Source: DASQYE01 sp036389675 (GTDB taxonomy: Bacteria > Acidobacteriota > Blastocatellia > Pyrinomonadales > Pyrinomonadaceae). Taken from it: 64,000 bases of DNA. Positions 54,034 through 63,322 of the stretch are shown here, piece after piece (position 1 is the stretch's first letter; every line of letters starts with the position of its first letter). The DNA lies in assembly GCA_036389675.1 (NCBI GenBank), contig DASVWI010000022.1, positions 1-64,000 on the forward strand. Reading direction: 5' to 3'. The translations under genes and the position numbers were made by a program. The notes under the pieces were generated by a model, which did no database searches, was not told the origin of the DNA, and saw nothing but the letters and a program-made list of their open reading frames with translations.

Positions 54034-54286
54034 CGAGAGCCCTGCGCCTTAAGCGTTCAAAGCGCCTTGGCCCGGCCCAACCTTTGACGATTACTGTTCG
54101 CCTTACGGCCTCAAATTTTTCAGATTGATCGTGCGCCACCCGCCCGAAAATGTTATCCTCTCGGCCTGTAGCGACGAAGCAGGGGCAGGGCGTTTCAGCC
54201 GACGCGTTAAAAGGCCCGCCCCGCTGATTGATCGGCTTGCGAACAGAACCTTCCCCGGTTGCTCCCTTAAATTTGTGGAGGCTCAC

Positions 54287-54988
54287 ATGCGACGCGCTTT
54301 CTGTCTGGTATTTCCCATTCTTCTCCTTCTCGCCGCGACCATTGAGGGGCAGGAGCTTCGCTCTGCCAAAGACTATCTGAAGCGCGGCATCTCGCGCTTC
54401 AGCAAGGGCGACATCGAAGGCGCTATTGCCGACCACAACAAGGCGCTTGAGCTTAACCCGCGCTTCGCTGAAGCTCATTTCAATCGCGGCAAGGCGCTGC
54501 GGGCGAAGGGCGATCTGGACGCCGCGATTGACGATTACGAGAAGGCCATCGAGATCGACCCGCGCACGGCCAACAACAATCGCGACATCTCACAGGCTTA
54601 CATCAACCGCGGCTACATCAGGTCTAACCAGTTGGATGTGGATGCGGCCATTGGCGACTACAATAAGGCCATCAAGTTCAACGCCAAGGACTCGGACGCC
54701 TACTTTAAGCGCGGGCGCGCGCTTTTAATCAAGGGCGATCTGGAAAGCGCGCTCATGGACTTCAATCGCAGCATCACGATTGATCCGCACAATCCCCTCT
54801 ATTTTGCCGAGCGCGGGCTCACATGGATTCATCGCGGCAATGACGAAGAGGCCGAGAAGGATTTCGACAGGAGCATACGCCTGAACGGCGACACGAAGCT
54901 TTTTCTGGAATGGCACATCATAGAGCTGGAGCTTCAGATCAAGGAGATGAAGCGACGCCAGGCAGCCATCCAACAAAGAATCGCCTGA
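54287..54988 (+). CDS. Exported TPR-repeat protein
   Basis: 233 aa from ATG 54287 (GGAGG 6 bp upstream), which begins with a signal peptide (residues 1-21). Five or six TPR units fill the rest ('AIADHNKALELNPRFAEAHF', 'AIDDYEKAIEIDPRTANNNR', 'ALMDFNRSITIDPHNPLYFA'). The longer upstream frame is unlikely. The stop TGA lies in the shared edge of repeat copy 3. Confidence 0.86.
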   Translation: MRRAFCLVFPILLLLAATIEGQELRSAKDYLKRGISRFSKGDIEGAIADHNKALELNPRFAEAHFNRGKALRAKGDLDAAIDDYEKAIEIDPRTANNNRDISQAYINRGYIRSNQLDVDAAIGDYNKAIKFNAKDSDAYFKRGRALLIKGDLESALMDFNRSITIDPHNPLYFAERGLTWIHRGNDEEAEKDFDRSIRLNGDTKLFLEWHIIELELQIKEMKRRQAAIQQRIA

Positions 54989-55070
54989 AAGCAAGGATGA
55001 AGGCGGAAGGATGAAGTAAAAGCGATGTTGGATGACTCAATTAACGTAGCCACACTTTCATCCTTCATCC
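54986..55070. repeat. Heptad-array inverted element, AAGGATG type, copy 3
   Basis: Left: AAGGATG, AAGGCGG, AAGGATG (54993-55013). Right: TTCATCC twice (55057-55070). The centre (AGTAAAAGCGATG...CCACACTTTC) is the same sequence as in copy 4 at 60104-60193, read on the opposite strand. Confidence 0.9.
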
Positions 55071-55076
55071 TTTCTC

Positions 55077-57599
55077 TTAATGCCCGCCGTTTCGTCCCGC
55101 CAGAGTGGCGATCAGTTTTGAGAGCCGGGCTAATTCGACCGGCTTCGTCAGATGCTCCTGATAGCCAGCCGAGATGGCGCGCCGCCGGTCTTCTTCCCTG
55201 ACATAAGCCGTTAGCGCCACGGCTGGCAAGCTGCCCCCGTTCTGCTTCTGCTCCAAAGCCCGCACAGCGCGAATCAGATCATAGCCGTCTTCGCCGGGCA
55301 TGCCGATGTCCGACACCAGCACGTCCGGTCTTGCCTGTTCAAGGGCGGCCAGAGCCTCGGCTGCTGACGAAGCGGTCGTAACACACGCCCCACACTGTTC
55401 CAGCGATTTACGCAGCAGGTCGCGCGCGTCCTCATCGTTATCAACGACGAGGACTCTCACGTCCTGAAGCTGCGGCTCGCGGGCCGTGCCCGCAAGGTCT
55501 TCTTCTGATTGGTAGGCGAAGACCTCATCGCCTGTCTCCTGTCGCACGGCCCTCACAGGCAGGTCTAAAATGAAAGTCGCGCCGCGCCCCTCTCCTTCGC
55601 TTTCTGCGCGGACGCTGCCGCCATGCATCTCGACCAGATGACGCACAATCGCGAGGCCCAGACCGAGCCCGCTGTGTGCCCTCGTGCTGGTGCTGTCGGC
55701 CTGCCGAAAGCGGTCGAACACGTAGGGCAGAAACTCCGCGTTGATGCCTTGGCCCGTATCGCTCACCACAATCTGCGTGTGCGAGTTAACGCGTTCGAGG
55801 CGCACGGTGATGAGCCCCTCCTTCGGCGTGAACTTGACGGCATTCGAGAGCAGATTCCAGATGACTTGCTGCAAGCGATTGGCGTCGCCCCAGATCAGGC
55901 TGGCTTTGGGGTTTATAATCTTCTCTATACGAATCTGCTTGGCTTCGGCTGCCGGGTGGACGGAGGCTATGGCCGCATCGATCACTTCCTTGAGATCAAA
56001 GGGGCGAACCGTCAGGCTGGATTTTCCTGTGATGATGCGCGAGACATCCAGTATGTCTTCGATAAGCTGCGCCTGCGCGTTGGCGTTGCGCTCGATGGTG
56101 GCGAGGGCCTGAGCGCGGGTCGCCTCGTCCAGCTTGCCTGACTGAAGCAGGCTGAGCCATCCGAGCACAGCCGTCAAGGGCGTGCGTAGCTCGTGCGAGA
56201 GAGTCGCCAGGAATTCGTCCTTGAGACGGTTGGAGGATTCGGCGGTGGCGCGAGCGCTGCTCTCAAGCTCGAAGAGCCGCACGTTTTCGATTGCCACCGC
56301 CGCCAGATTCGCCGCCATGCGAATCGCCGCGACGTGCTCTTTCGTATATGCCCCCAGCTCGTAGCTCTGCACCTCTATAGTTCCGACGATGCGGCCCATG
56401 ACGGCCATCGGCGCGGCCATGGAAGACTGCGGCAACAGTCCGTTATCCACGCCGACCTTCACGCTCGGATGCCCGCGCGTCGCGGCCAGATAATCGTCCG
56501 TGATGATGATCTCGCCCGTCCTGACGGCGCGGCTGTTCGGGCCGTCCGTGGTGATGGGCATCGGCGGCAGATTGGATACGTCGACCTCCGCGCCGTCGCC
56601 CCACGCGTAGGCGGCCCGACGCACATTTTGTTTCGGGTCGTAGAGGGCGATGAAGATTCCTATGCATGGCATGGAGGCGCATGTGAAATCCTGTAGGGCA
56701 CGAAAGATCGTCCGAAGATCGCGCGCCGTCCCGAGCGCCTGTGCGAGCGGCGTCAGACGTTCGAGCAACCCTTCATATTCCGTGAGCGCGCGGCGCTCTG
56801 CTGCGCGCAAGGCTTCTTCCGCGCGCTGGCGCTCCGTCAGATCGGCGGAGACGCCGACGATGCCGACCATCTTTCCTTCATCATAGATCGGCGTGTCCGT
56901 GACCATCGCCGGAAAGGTCTCGCCGTCGCGACGCCGAACCAGCATCTCGCCCGACCAGCTCTTGCCGGACTTCAGGCTCGACATAATCTCCGCGGCCTGT
57001 CCCTGTGCCGTCTCCGTGGGGGTGATTTCGATGATGTTACGACCGAGCGCTTCGGCAGCGGGCCAGCCGTAGAGCCTTTCCGCGAACCTGTTCCAATAGG
57101 TGATGATTCCGTCCAAATCCGTGGCGATCACGGCTTGCTCGACCGTATCCAACAGGTGGGCCTGAAAACGTATCGTCTCTTCGACCTTCTGCCGCTCCGC
57201 GATCTGCTGCTCCAGCTCGGCCTGCCGCTGCCGTGCCGTTCGGGCATTGGCCTCCGCTCGCCGCCGCGCCCTGTGCATCTCATGGCTGAGCGATGAGCCG
57301 ATGATGCCGACGCTAAGATAGAGGGCGAGGCCGATGACGTGTGACGGGTCTTCGAGCGCCATTGCGTTAAGAGGTGGAAGGATAAAATAGACGGCTAAGA
57401 CAGCACCGAGCAGGAGGGCCAGTATGGCCGGGCCAAGCCCGCAGGCCCATGCGACGAATAGCACCGCGAGATAGTATGTGACGTAAGGAGCTGTGTCGCC
57501 TATCACCGGATTGAGCGACAGACGCAGGAGCGTCGCCAGAAGGACGCTCGCCACGGCGAGAGAATAGCGCAGACCGGGGGAACGGTTAATCACCTGCAT
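55077..57599 (-). CDS. Membrane hybrid sensor histidine kinase
   Basis: 840 aa. N-terminal DUF4118/KdpD-like membrane region of about four helices (residues 10-110), coiled coil (110-145), PAS (145-265), GAF (290-445), HisKA with 'LSHELRTPLTAVLGWLSLL' (about 460), HATPase ('NLLSNAVKFTPKEG', 'GLGLGLAIVRHLVEMHGG') and C-terminal receiver ('VLVVDNDEDARDLL', 'VLVSDIGMPGEDGY'). The HisKA-HATPase-REC half is very similar to that of the kinase at 46982-50467, indicating duplication. Ends 7 bp from repeat copy 3. Confidence 0.93.
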   Translation of the reverse strand: MQVINRSPGLRYSLAVASVLLATLLRLSLNPVIGDTAPYVTYYLAVLFVAWACGLGPAILALLLGAVLAVYFILPPLNAMALEDPSHVIGLALYLSVGIIGSSLSHEMHRARRRAEANARTARQRQAELEQQIAERQKVEETIRFQAHLLDTVEQAVIATDLDGIITYWNRFAERLYGWPAAEALGRNIIEITPTETAQGQAAEIMSSLKSGKSWSGEMLVRRRDGETFPAMVTDTPIYDEGKMVGIVGVSADLTERQRAEEALRAAERRALTEYEGLLERLTPLAQALGTARDLRTIFRALQDFTCASMPCIGIFIALYDPKQNVRRAAYAWGDGAEVDVSNLPPMPITTDGPNSRAVRTGEIIITDDYLAATRGHPSVKVGVDNGLLPQSSMAAPMAVMGRIVGTIEVQSYELGAYTKEHVAAIRMAANLAAVAIENVRLFELESSARATAESSNRLKDEFLATLSHELRTPLTAVLGWLSLLQSGKLDEATRAQALATIERNANAQAQLIEDILDVSRIITGKSSLTVRPFDLKEVIDAAIASVHPAAEAKQIRIEKIINPKASLIWGDANRLQQVIWNLLSNAVKFTPKEGLITVRLERVNSHTQIVVSDTGQGINAEFLPYVFDRFRQADSTSTRAHSGLGLGLAIVRHLVEMHGGSVRAESEGEGRGATFILDLPVRAVRQETGDEVFAYQSEEDLAGTAREPQLQDVRVLVVDNDEDARDLLRKSLEQCGACVTTASSAAEALAALEQARPDVLVSDIGMPGEDGYDLIRAVRALEQKQNGGSLPAVALTAYVREEDRRRAISAGYQEHLTKPVELARLSKLIATLAGRNGGH

Positions 57600-57764
57600 C
57601 CGTCAAACTCCTTGATCGAAGGTACAGCGGAGAGCGGCGCGCCGCGGATGACTCCGAGCTTAAAGCTCTTTATCGTCGGCGAATCAGAGCAGAAGCGCGG
57701 AAACCCTTATGTTGCCGGGCACATTACGAAAGCGCCGGGGCTCGCGGGCCGTGCTCCTCCCGAT

Positions 57765-58757
57765 TCAACGTGTGTATCCGGCTGGATGATCTATCTCTAT
57801 GTTCGGCATTTCCGACTTCACCTGTATGCGGTGGTATCCCTTCTTCGGGTGCGTCGAAAGATATGTGATCGCCATCTGACGGGCGAAAGAGACGCCGAGC
57901 TCGCGCAGGAAGGGGTCGAAGCTGACGGGCGCTCCCGTCCCCTGAAAGAAGGCCCGCCCGCCCGTCTCTTCCGAAAGCTTTTGCAGCGAGCCCAGAGCAT
58001 TGCTGGTGAGGAGTTGATTGCGTGATGCTTCCAGCGTCACGGTCGGCACATAAAAAGAGTAGATGGCGACGCTGTTTCGCTGCGCCTCTTTGACGGCGCG
58101 CTCAAGGTCTATGCTCTGGCCCGGCGGCGAGCTATCGACCCCGCGCGAAACGTCCAGACCGTCCGTGACGACGAGCATCGCACGCCGACCGGCAGGCAGC
58201 GACTCGAAACGCTTGAGCCCCTCGCGTATCTCGACGTAAGGGTTGAAGGGGGCGGCGCTCGCCGAGCCGATGGGGATGCGCAGCGCGTTCGCGGCCCGCT
58301 CAAGATCGGTCGTGAACTTCTGGCGCACCTGTAGCGAACCGCTTCTGATGTAACCGATCATCACGCGCGAGCCTCGCGGCAGACGACCGATGAACTCTTT
58401 CATCGCCTTGATCTCGTTGCCAATGGTCGGGACGACATCATCCTGTATCAGTATGGCGACAGAGAGGGGCGCATTGCTGATCGAGCGCACAGAGAGGACT
58501 CTCTGGACATCGCCGTCCTCGCGCACGATGAAATCTCCGACCGGCGTAAGCTCCTGCTCCGGCCTTTTGCCGCGCTCGCGAATCGTAATCGGGATGGTCA
58601 CCGTCTTGACACCGCCGCGAGTCCCCTGCCCGCCGGCAGGGTCTTCATCCTCGACATTGCCTAAGCGTCTCTGCCCGCTCGCGGTCAATCCCGACGCCAT
58701 GCAAATGAGCACGACGATAAACATGCTGCTTAAGAATCTTCTGTATTTTGTAGGCAT
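57765..58757 (-). CDS. Secreted VWFA-related protein of the acidobacterial type
   Basis: 330 aa from ATG 58757, which opens into a signal peptide (residues about 10-28). The beta-domain 'VTIPITIRERGKRPEQELTP' and the VWA-like core 'VAILIQDDVVPTIGNEIKAM', 'RAMLVVTDGLDVSRG' fit the VWFA-related family common in Acidobacteria. The MIDAS DxSxS is altered to 'QDDVV', so metal binding is doubtful. C-terminal 'GYHRIQVKSEMPNIEIDHPA' is also typical. Function unknown. Confidence 0.87.
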   Translation of the reverse strand: MPTKYRRFLSSMFIVVLICMASGLTASGQRRLGNVEDEDPAGGQGTRGGVKTVTIPITIRERGKRPEQELTPVGDFIVREDGDVQRVLSVRSISNAPLSVAILIQDDVVPTIGNEIKAMKEFIGRLPRGSRVMIGYIRSGSLQVRQKFTTDLERAANALRIPIGSASAAPFNPYVEIREGLKRFESLPAGRRAMLVVTDGLDVSRGVDSSPPGQSIDLERAVKEAQRNSVAIYSFYVPTVTLEASRNQLLTSNALGSLQKLSEETGGRAFFQGTGAPVSFDPFLRELGVSFARQMAITYLSTHPKKGYHRIQVKSEMPNIEIDHPAGYTR

Positions 58758-58997
58758 TGATTTCCGGCCCTCTCCATTATGGCGGTGACAGACGGAATTA
58801 TACATCCTGCCATGCATAAAGCGGATAGCCCGCGGACATATCTGCCGCGATTGGCTAAGGGCTGCCCGTCAGAGTATGATTTTGACTCGGACTTTGGCAG
58901 CCGGAGTGGAAATTCTCGTCAGTTGAGACGGGCGGCGCTTGACGGGCCTTGAAATGATTTTAAGAGGGCTTCGATTCTGAAAGAGATAGGAACTGCA

Positions 58998-59810
58998 ATG
59001 AGTGGAACTGGCTCGGGCTATGAAATCACAAAGGGAGACCGCCTCGTCGCTTCTCTGCTAAAGATTGCGCCGTGGCTCTCCTTCTTCATAGTCGCGCTGC
59101 CCGCCCCTCTCTTCTTTCTGCTGCGCTACTTCACGACGACCGGAGAGGCGGCCATCTATATCCTGCTCGCCCTCTCCTCGCTGGCCGTAGGCTCCATCGC
59201 GGGGCTGATCGTGATGATCTCTCTTTTGATGTATCGCAGGTACTGGGCCAAGCAGATGCGCAATAAGCTGGCGGCTGATGGCGTCACTGCGGACGAACTG
59301 TCCTGGTTCATGCCGGAGTTGACGACGGCTGAGCGGCGCGCTCTCAGGGAGATGGAGGCGCAGAACCCGCTGCTGGCAGACGCCTATCGCGAGACGTTGG
59401 CCCAAAGAGTGACGGCGGCTCGGGTCGTCGCCACGGCCAAGCGTGATCTGCTCAGCGTCGAGCGCCGCCTGAACCGCGTCTCTTATCTCAAAGGCACGGA
59501 CACGACAACCTTGCAGGGAGAGTTGCGCGCCGACCGCGCGCGTCTTGAACGCGCGCACCTTGAGGGACAGGAGCGGCGCGCCGAGGCAGAGGCCCGACTG
59601 CACACGATTGAAGCGGCGGCGACACGCGGCGCAAGCTGGACGGAGATGACTTTCGCCTTGCAGCGTTTGAGCACGGCGCGCGAGCATATTCCTCTGGGGC
59701 TGGAAGCCGCGCGGCTTGAGCAGCAGTCGCGTGAGGCAGTCGACAGGGAGATACAGGAGATGGACAAGCGCACCGCGCTCAGCGACGGAGGAACAGCAGG
59801 ACATGAATGA
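58998..59810 (+). CDS. Two-TM protein with long C-terminal coiled coil
   Basis: 270 aa. Two adjacent membrane helices (about residues 23-45 and 52-77) then a cytoplasmic, Arg/Glu/Ala-rich coiled coil (about 110-265, e.g. 'RADRARLERAHLEGQERRAE'). No enzyme motif. Its last 8 bp overlap the next gene, so the two are translationally coupled. The pair may work together in an unknown membrane process. Confidence 0.72.
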   Translation: MSGTGSGYEITKGDRLVASLLKIAPWLSFFIVALPAPLFFLLRYFTTTGEAAIYILLALSSLAVGSIAGLIVMISLLMYRRYWAKQMRNKLAADGVTADELSWFMPELTTAERRALREMEAQNPLLADAYRETLAQRVTAARVVATAKRDLLSVERRLNRVSYLKGTDTTTLQGELRADRARLERAHLEGQERRAEAEARLHTIEAAATRGASWTEMTFALQRLSTAREHIPLGLEAARLEQQSREAVDREIQEMDKRTALSDGGTAGHE

Positions 59811-60099
59811 GGAACAGCCGCACACGACCGGTATCAGCCTGATACGCATGGACGAAGGCCGCTGGCGCGTCTTTATAGACGGCGCTGACATGGGCACATC
59901 GTTTCAATTTCCATGGGATGCGCTGCAATGTGCCTTCAACGGCTCTCTGACCGGCAAACCTCTGAATAACCTGCAAACCATAGAGATACAGGCGACCAAC
60001 ACCACAGACCATCACCGCCTCGCGCGTATCCGCGCCGCGCAGGCAGAACAACGTGCCCTCCTCGCCGCCCTCCGCGGCATAGACGGCGATGGAATCTAA
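59803..60099 (+). CDS. Small hypothetical protein coupled to the coiled-coil membrane protein
   Basis: 98 aa from ATG 59803, with GGAGGA 11 bp upstream inside the previous gene. Soluble; 'RMDEGRWRVFIDGADMGTSF' looks beta-rich and 'RLARIRAAQAEQRALLAALR' forms a terminal helix. No family recognised. It ends directly at repeat copy 4. Confidence 0.65.
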   Translation: MNEEQPHTTGISLIRMDEGRWRVFIDGADMGTSFQFPWDALQCAFNGSLTGKPLNNLQTIEIQATNTTDHHRLARIRAAQAEQRALLAALRGIDGDGI

Positions 60100-60103
60100 G
60101 AGC

Positions 60104-60193
60104 AAGGATGAAGGATGAAGGATGAAAGTGTGGCTACGTTAATTGAGTCATCCAACATCGCTTTTACTTCATCGTTGCCGCCTTCATCCTTGC
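60104..60193. repeat. Heptad-array inverted element, AAGGATG type, copy 4
   Basis: Left: three AAGGATG (60104-60124). Right: TTCATCG, TTGCCGC, CTTCATCCTTGC (60168-60193). The centre is the reverse complement of copy 3, base for base over at least 45 bp. Its right edge supplies the stop codon of the minus-strand AlkZ-related gene. Confidence 0.9.
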
Positions 60194-60984
60194 TTTCTAT
60201 AAACGCCGAGCTCAAGTCGTTCGGCGTAGCCTTCGGCGACGAGGGCCTGATTGCCGAGACCGGCATCGGGTCTTGAGAGTCCTGTCACCTTTGCCAGCTC
60301 GCCGCGCAGGGTCATACCCGCTCCATGCAGGAAGGCGCGCGCCACTTCGCGCAGGGCCACTTCGCGTTTGACCTTCGCGGCCAGCTCCTGCGGGAACCTG
60401 CCCTCGGCCAGCGTCCAGATATAGGTGAACCACGGCTCGTAGACGACTTCGCCCGGCACGACCTTCATCGCTCGTTGCAGCTCGTCCAGCGCGCGCGTAA
60501 AGCGTGCGCGGTCTGCAATCCCTGACGCCTGACGAAGATCGGCGGTCGCCATCTCCCACTCGCGCCGCAGCACTTTCAGAACGGCCCGCGCTTCCGTTGA
60601 TAACACTTCGCTCTCATGTCTGCGCGCTACTCCCCAGAGCGCATTGAAATGTGGAACGAGTCTGGGCGCGATGAAGGTGGCGCGCCCCTTGGCGAGCTTT
60701 GCGTAGTAGACGCGACCGCGCCGCATCACTTCATCTTTGATGCGCCATGTCAGGCTGCTCTCCGGGTCTTTCTGCACGTTGCGCGGCATGTGCGCGTCGC
60801 GCCGCCCGCACACGGCTATGTAGAGAGAAGGGCCGGGCCGCCGCACATCCGTCATCGCCGCACAAAAGCCGACGCTCTCAACCAGCTTCTCGGCCTCTAT
60901 CTCATTCTCCACGCGCAGCTCCTCCTCACGCCGCCACATACGGTCGCGATAGGCTTCGATCTCTTCCGGCAACGACTCGATCAT
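60184..60984 (-). CDS. AlkZ-related (winged-helix, DNA-glycosylase-like) protein
   Basis: 266 aa from ATG 60984 (GAGGG just upstream). 'KGRATFIAPRLVPHFNALWG' and 'REWEMATADLRQASGIADRA' followed by 'YEPWFTYIWTLAEGRFP' resemble proteins annotated as AlkZ-related, distant to the YcaQ/AlkZ crosslink-repair glycosylases. The QxQ catalytic motif of true AlkZ is not visible, so repair activity is uncertain. The last residues K-Q-G-stop are read from the repeat edge. Confidence 0.68.
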   Translation of the reverse strand: MIESLPEEIEAYRDRMWRREEELRVENEIEAEKLVESVGFCAAMTDVRRPGPSLYIAVCGRRDAHMPRNVQKDPESSLTWRIKDEVMRRGRVYYAKLAKGRATFIAPRLVPHFNALWGVARRHESEVLSTEARAVLKVLRREWEMATADLRQASGIADRARFTRALDELQRAMKVVPGEVVYEPWFTYIWTLAEGRFPQELAAKVKREVALREVARAFLHGAGMTLRGELAKVTGLSRPDAGLGNQALVAEGYAERLELGVYRKQG

Positions 60985-61314
60985 GACCCTCTCTTTTGAA
61001 GAGACGCCGCACCCTCGAAGGCGGCACATCAACGCTGGTTTCTGTCTGCTTCAATCATCTTCTCCGAGCCCCCTCGATCAGGTCAAGAAGAAGCGCGGCC
61101 TGTCATCAAATTGACAGATCAGACCTTTGCAGACTGACCGGCTCGGTCACATTGCTCATCCCACCACGACCCGCCCCGACGGCGAAAACCTCAGAAAACC
61201 GGCCTTTTTCGCTTTCAAAGCGCGCGGCACATCGGTTGCTCCTCTGTTGGCGCGTGCGGAGTGCAATTCATCTGTGCGGACACCGAAAACTTTTCAAGTC
61301 TGACCGATTAAGAG
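60985..61314. other. Divergent intergenic region before the subtilase genes
   Basis: About 330 bp with no gene. A small dyad TGACCG-GCT-CGGTCA lies at 61136-61150. No convincing -10/-35 pair was found for the S8 gene. Confidence 0.4.
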
Positions 61315-63306
61315 ATGAGATCCATGAGAAACATCAGAATCACGACGAGCTTCCTGCTAACGGCCATTTTTCTACTGTGGTCTGTCGCGGGGTTTACGCC
61401 TGTGACGCAACTGGACACCGAAGTCAGGGCTGCCGGCGGTGCGAAGGTATCCACAGACCTTCGCGACAAAGTCAATAACAATACTCCCGGCCAGATTCCG
61501 GTCGTATTCGTCACGCCGAGCACCCCGACCGCCAGCCTGCAAACCGCCATCACAAGCGGCGGCGGCGTCGTCAAGAGGAGCTTGAAGAACGTGCGCGAGC
61601 TGACGGCGACTCTCCCCGCCGCTCAGGTTGACAAGCTTTCCGCCCGCACGGATGTGTCCTACGTTGCTCTGGACAGGCCGGTTAAAAAAGAGGGCCATCT
61701 TGAGATCACGACCGGCGCTGATCAGGCGAGAAGCTACGGCAATTCCACGACGGGCACGATAAACGGCTCCGGCATCGGCATAGCCATTCTCGATTCGGGA
61801 ATCGCCGCGAGCCATCACGCTTTCCGCGTGGACGGCGGCTCGACGAGCAGAATCGTCGCCAACGTCAGCTTCGTGCCCAACGATACGAGCACCGCAGACC
61901 CTTACGGCCACGGCACGCATGTGGCGGCGATGGCGGCTGCCAATGAGCACGTCGCTAACGGCGCATACACAGGCATCGCCCCGAAAGCCAATATCATCAA
62001 CGTCAGGGTACTGGACGCTCAGGGCGCTGGCACATCTTCGGACGTAATCAGCGCCATCGACTGGTGCATCGCAAATAAGACGACCTACAACATCCGCGTC
62101 ATGAACATGAGTCTGGGCACGACCGCCGTCGACTCATATCAGAATGATCCGCTCTGTCTGGCCGTCCGCAGGGCCGTCGACGCCGGCATAGTAGTGGTTG
62201 TCGCCGCCGGCAACGCCGGAAAAGATGCTAACGGCCAGAAGGTCTTCGGCTCGATCCATTCGCCCGGCATAGAGCCCTCGGCGATCACTGTCGGCGCGGC
62301 CAACACCTTCGGCACGGACGACCAATCGGACGATCAGGTGACGACCTACAGCTCGCGCGGGCCGACCCGCGGCTTTTACGTGGACGCGCTGGGCCAGAAG
62401 CACTACGACAATCTGATTAAGCCCGACCTGATCGCTCCCGGCAATAAGATGATCGAGGCGGAAGCACCCAACAATGCCATTCTCGCCAGCGATCCTTCGC
62501 TCGATGCAGACATCTCCAACCCCGATCATAAAATGATGTACATGAGCGGGACTTCGATGGCGTCGCCCGCTGTGGCAGGGGCTGCCGCCCTGCTCCTTCA
62601 GCGCAATCCCGGCCTGACTCCGAATATGGTCAAGGCGATTCTGGAATACACGGCGAACCCCGTCAACAATTTCAACACTTTGGAGCAGGGCGCGGGGCTT
62701 TTGAATGTCGAGGGCGCAGTTCGGCTGGCTGGCCTGATCCGGGCGAATCTCTCGACGACTCCCCCCGCGCTGGGCTCTCCGCTTCTGACCGCTTCTGCTC
62801 CCGCACAGACCACCACCATCGCCGGTCAGTCTTTTCAATGGGGCGGCGGAATTATAGAGAGATGGACTTTCCTGACGGGCTCGAATCTGATCTTGAAGTA
62901 CCAGAAGATTTACGGCAACAGCAGCGTCAGCAGCTCAGGCGTTCTACTCTCCGACGGCGTGCTCGTCTCCGACGGCGTGCTCGTCTGTGACGGCGTACTT
63001 GTCTCGGACGGCGTGCTCGTCTCCGACGGCGTGTTGCTTTCCGACGGCACGACTCTAGCCAACGGCACGCTTCAGGTGCTGGGGATAACGATGTCCGAAG
63101 GCGTGCTCCTCTCGGATGGAGTGCTTATCTCCGACGGCGTGCTCATCTCCGATAGCGTTACGAGTTCATCCGTAGCGAATACTTCACTGGCCCAATCTGT
63201 TATCAAGAGCGGCGACAGCTCCGGCTCCAGCATGAATAAGGTGGCGGACTTCACTGTTGATACGACCACGTCAACCTCCACCTCGGGCTCGACCAAAAGG
63301 AAGTAG
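61315..63306 (+). CDS. Secreted S8 (subtilisin-like) serine protease with hexapeptide-repeat tail
   Basis: 663 aa. Signal peptide (about 1-30), I9-like propeptide region (about 45-125, 'IPVVFVTPSTPTASLQTAI'), S8 catalytic domain with Asp160 ('IAILDSGIA'), His199 ('GHGTHVAAM') and Ser414 ('SGTSMASPAVAGAAALLLQ'), Asn in 'VVAAGNAGKD' as oxyanion residue. After about residue 475 comes a Ser/Pro-rich linker and then about ten copies of an SDGVLV-type hexapeptide (544-616). The true start may be the ATG 9 bp later. A paralogue follows 17 bp downstream. Confidence 0.93.
   Translation: MRSMRNIRITTSFLLTAIFLLWSVAGFTPVTQLDTEVRAAGGAKVSTDLRDKVNNNTPGQIPVVFVTPSTPTASLQTAITSGGGVVKRSLKNVRELTATLPAAQVDKLSARTDVSYVALDRPVKKEGHLEITTGADQARSYGNSTTGTINGSGIGIAILDSGIAASHHAFRVDGGSTSRIVANVSFVPNDTSTADPYGHGTHVAAMAAANEHVANGAYTGIAPKANIINVRVLDAQGAGTSSDVISAIDWCIANKTTYNIRVMNMSLGTTAVDSYQNDPLCLAVRRAVDAGIVVVVAAGNAGKDANGQKVFGSIHSPGIEPSAITVGAANTFGTDDQSDDQVTTYSSRGPTRGFYVDALGQKHYDNLIKPDLIAPGNKMIEAEAPNNAILASDPSLDADISNPDHKMMYMSGTSMASPAVAGAAALLLQRNPGLTPNMVKAILEYTANPVNNFNTLEQGAGLLNVEGAVRLAGLIRANLSTTPPALGSPLLTASAPAQTTTIAGQSFQWGGGIIERWTFLTGSNLILKYQKIYGNSSVSSSGVLLSDGVLVSDGVLVCDGVLVSDGVLVSDGVLLSDGTTLANGTLQVLGITMSEGVLLSDGVLISDGVLISDSVTSSSVANTSLAQSVIKSGDSSGSSMNKVADFTVDTTTSTSTSGSTKRK
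62944..63159 (+). repeat. 18-bp tandem coding repeats (SDGVLV hexapeptides)
   Basis: Within the S8 protease gene, GACGGCGTGCTCGTCTCC-like units recur in tandem: at least six consecutive copies, an interrupted part (TTLANGTLQVLGITMSEG), then four more. Codons vary between copies (GTG/GTA, GAC/GAT, TCC/TCG), so the peptide is conserved more than the DNA. One copy has Cys for Ser. Confidence 0.9.
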
Positions 63307-63322
63307 AAGGTAACAAGGGAAG

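Noticed and set aside
62944..63159. 18-bp tandem units as a CRISPR or non-coding satellite
   Set aside because: They are in frame within the protease and vary mainly at third codon positions, so they are coding repeats.
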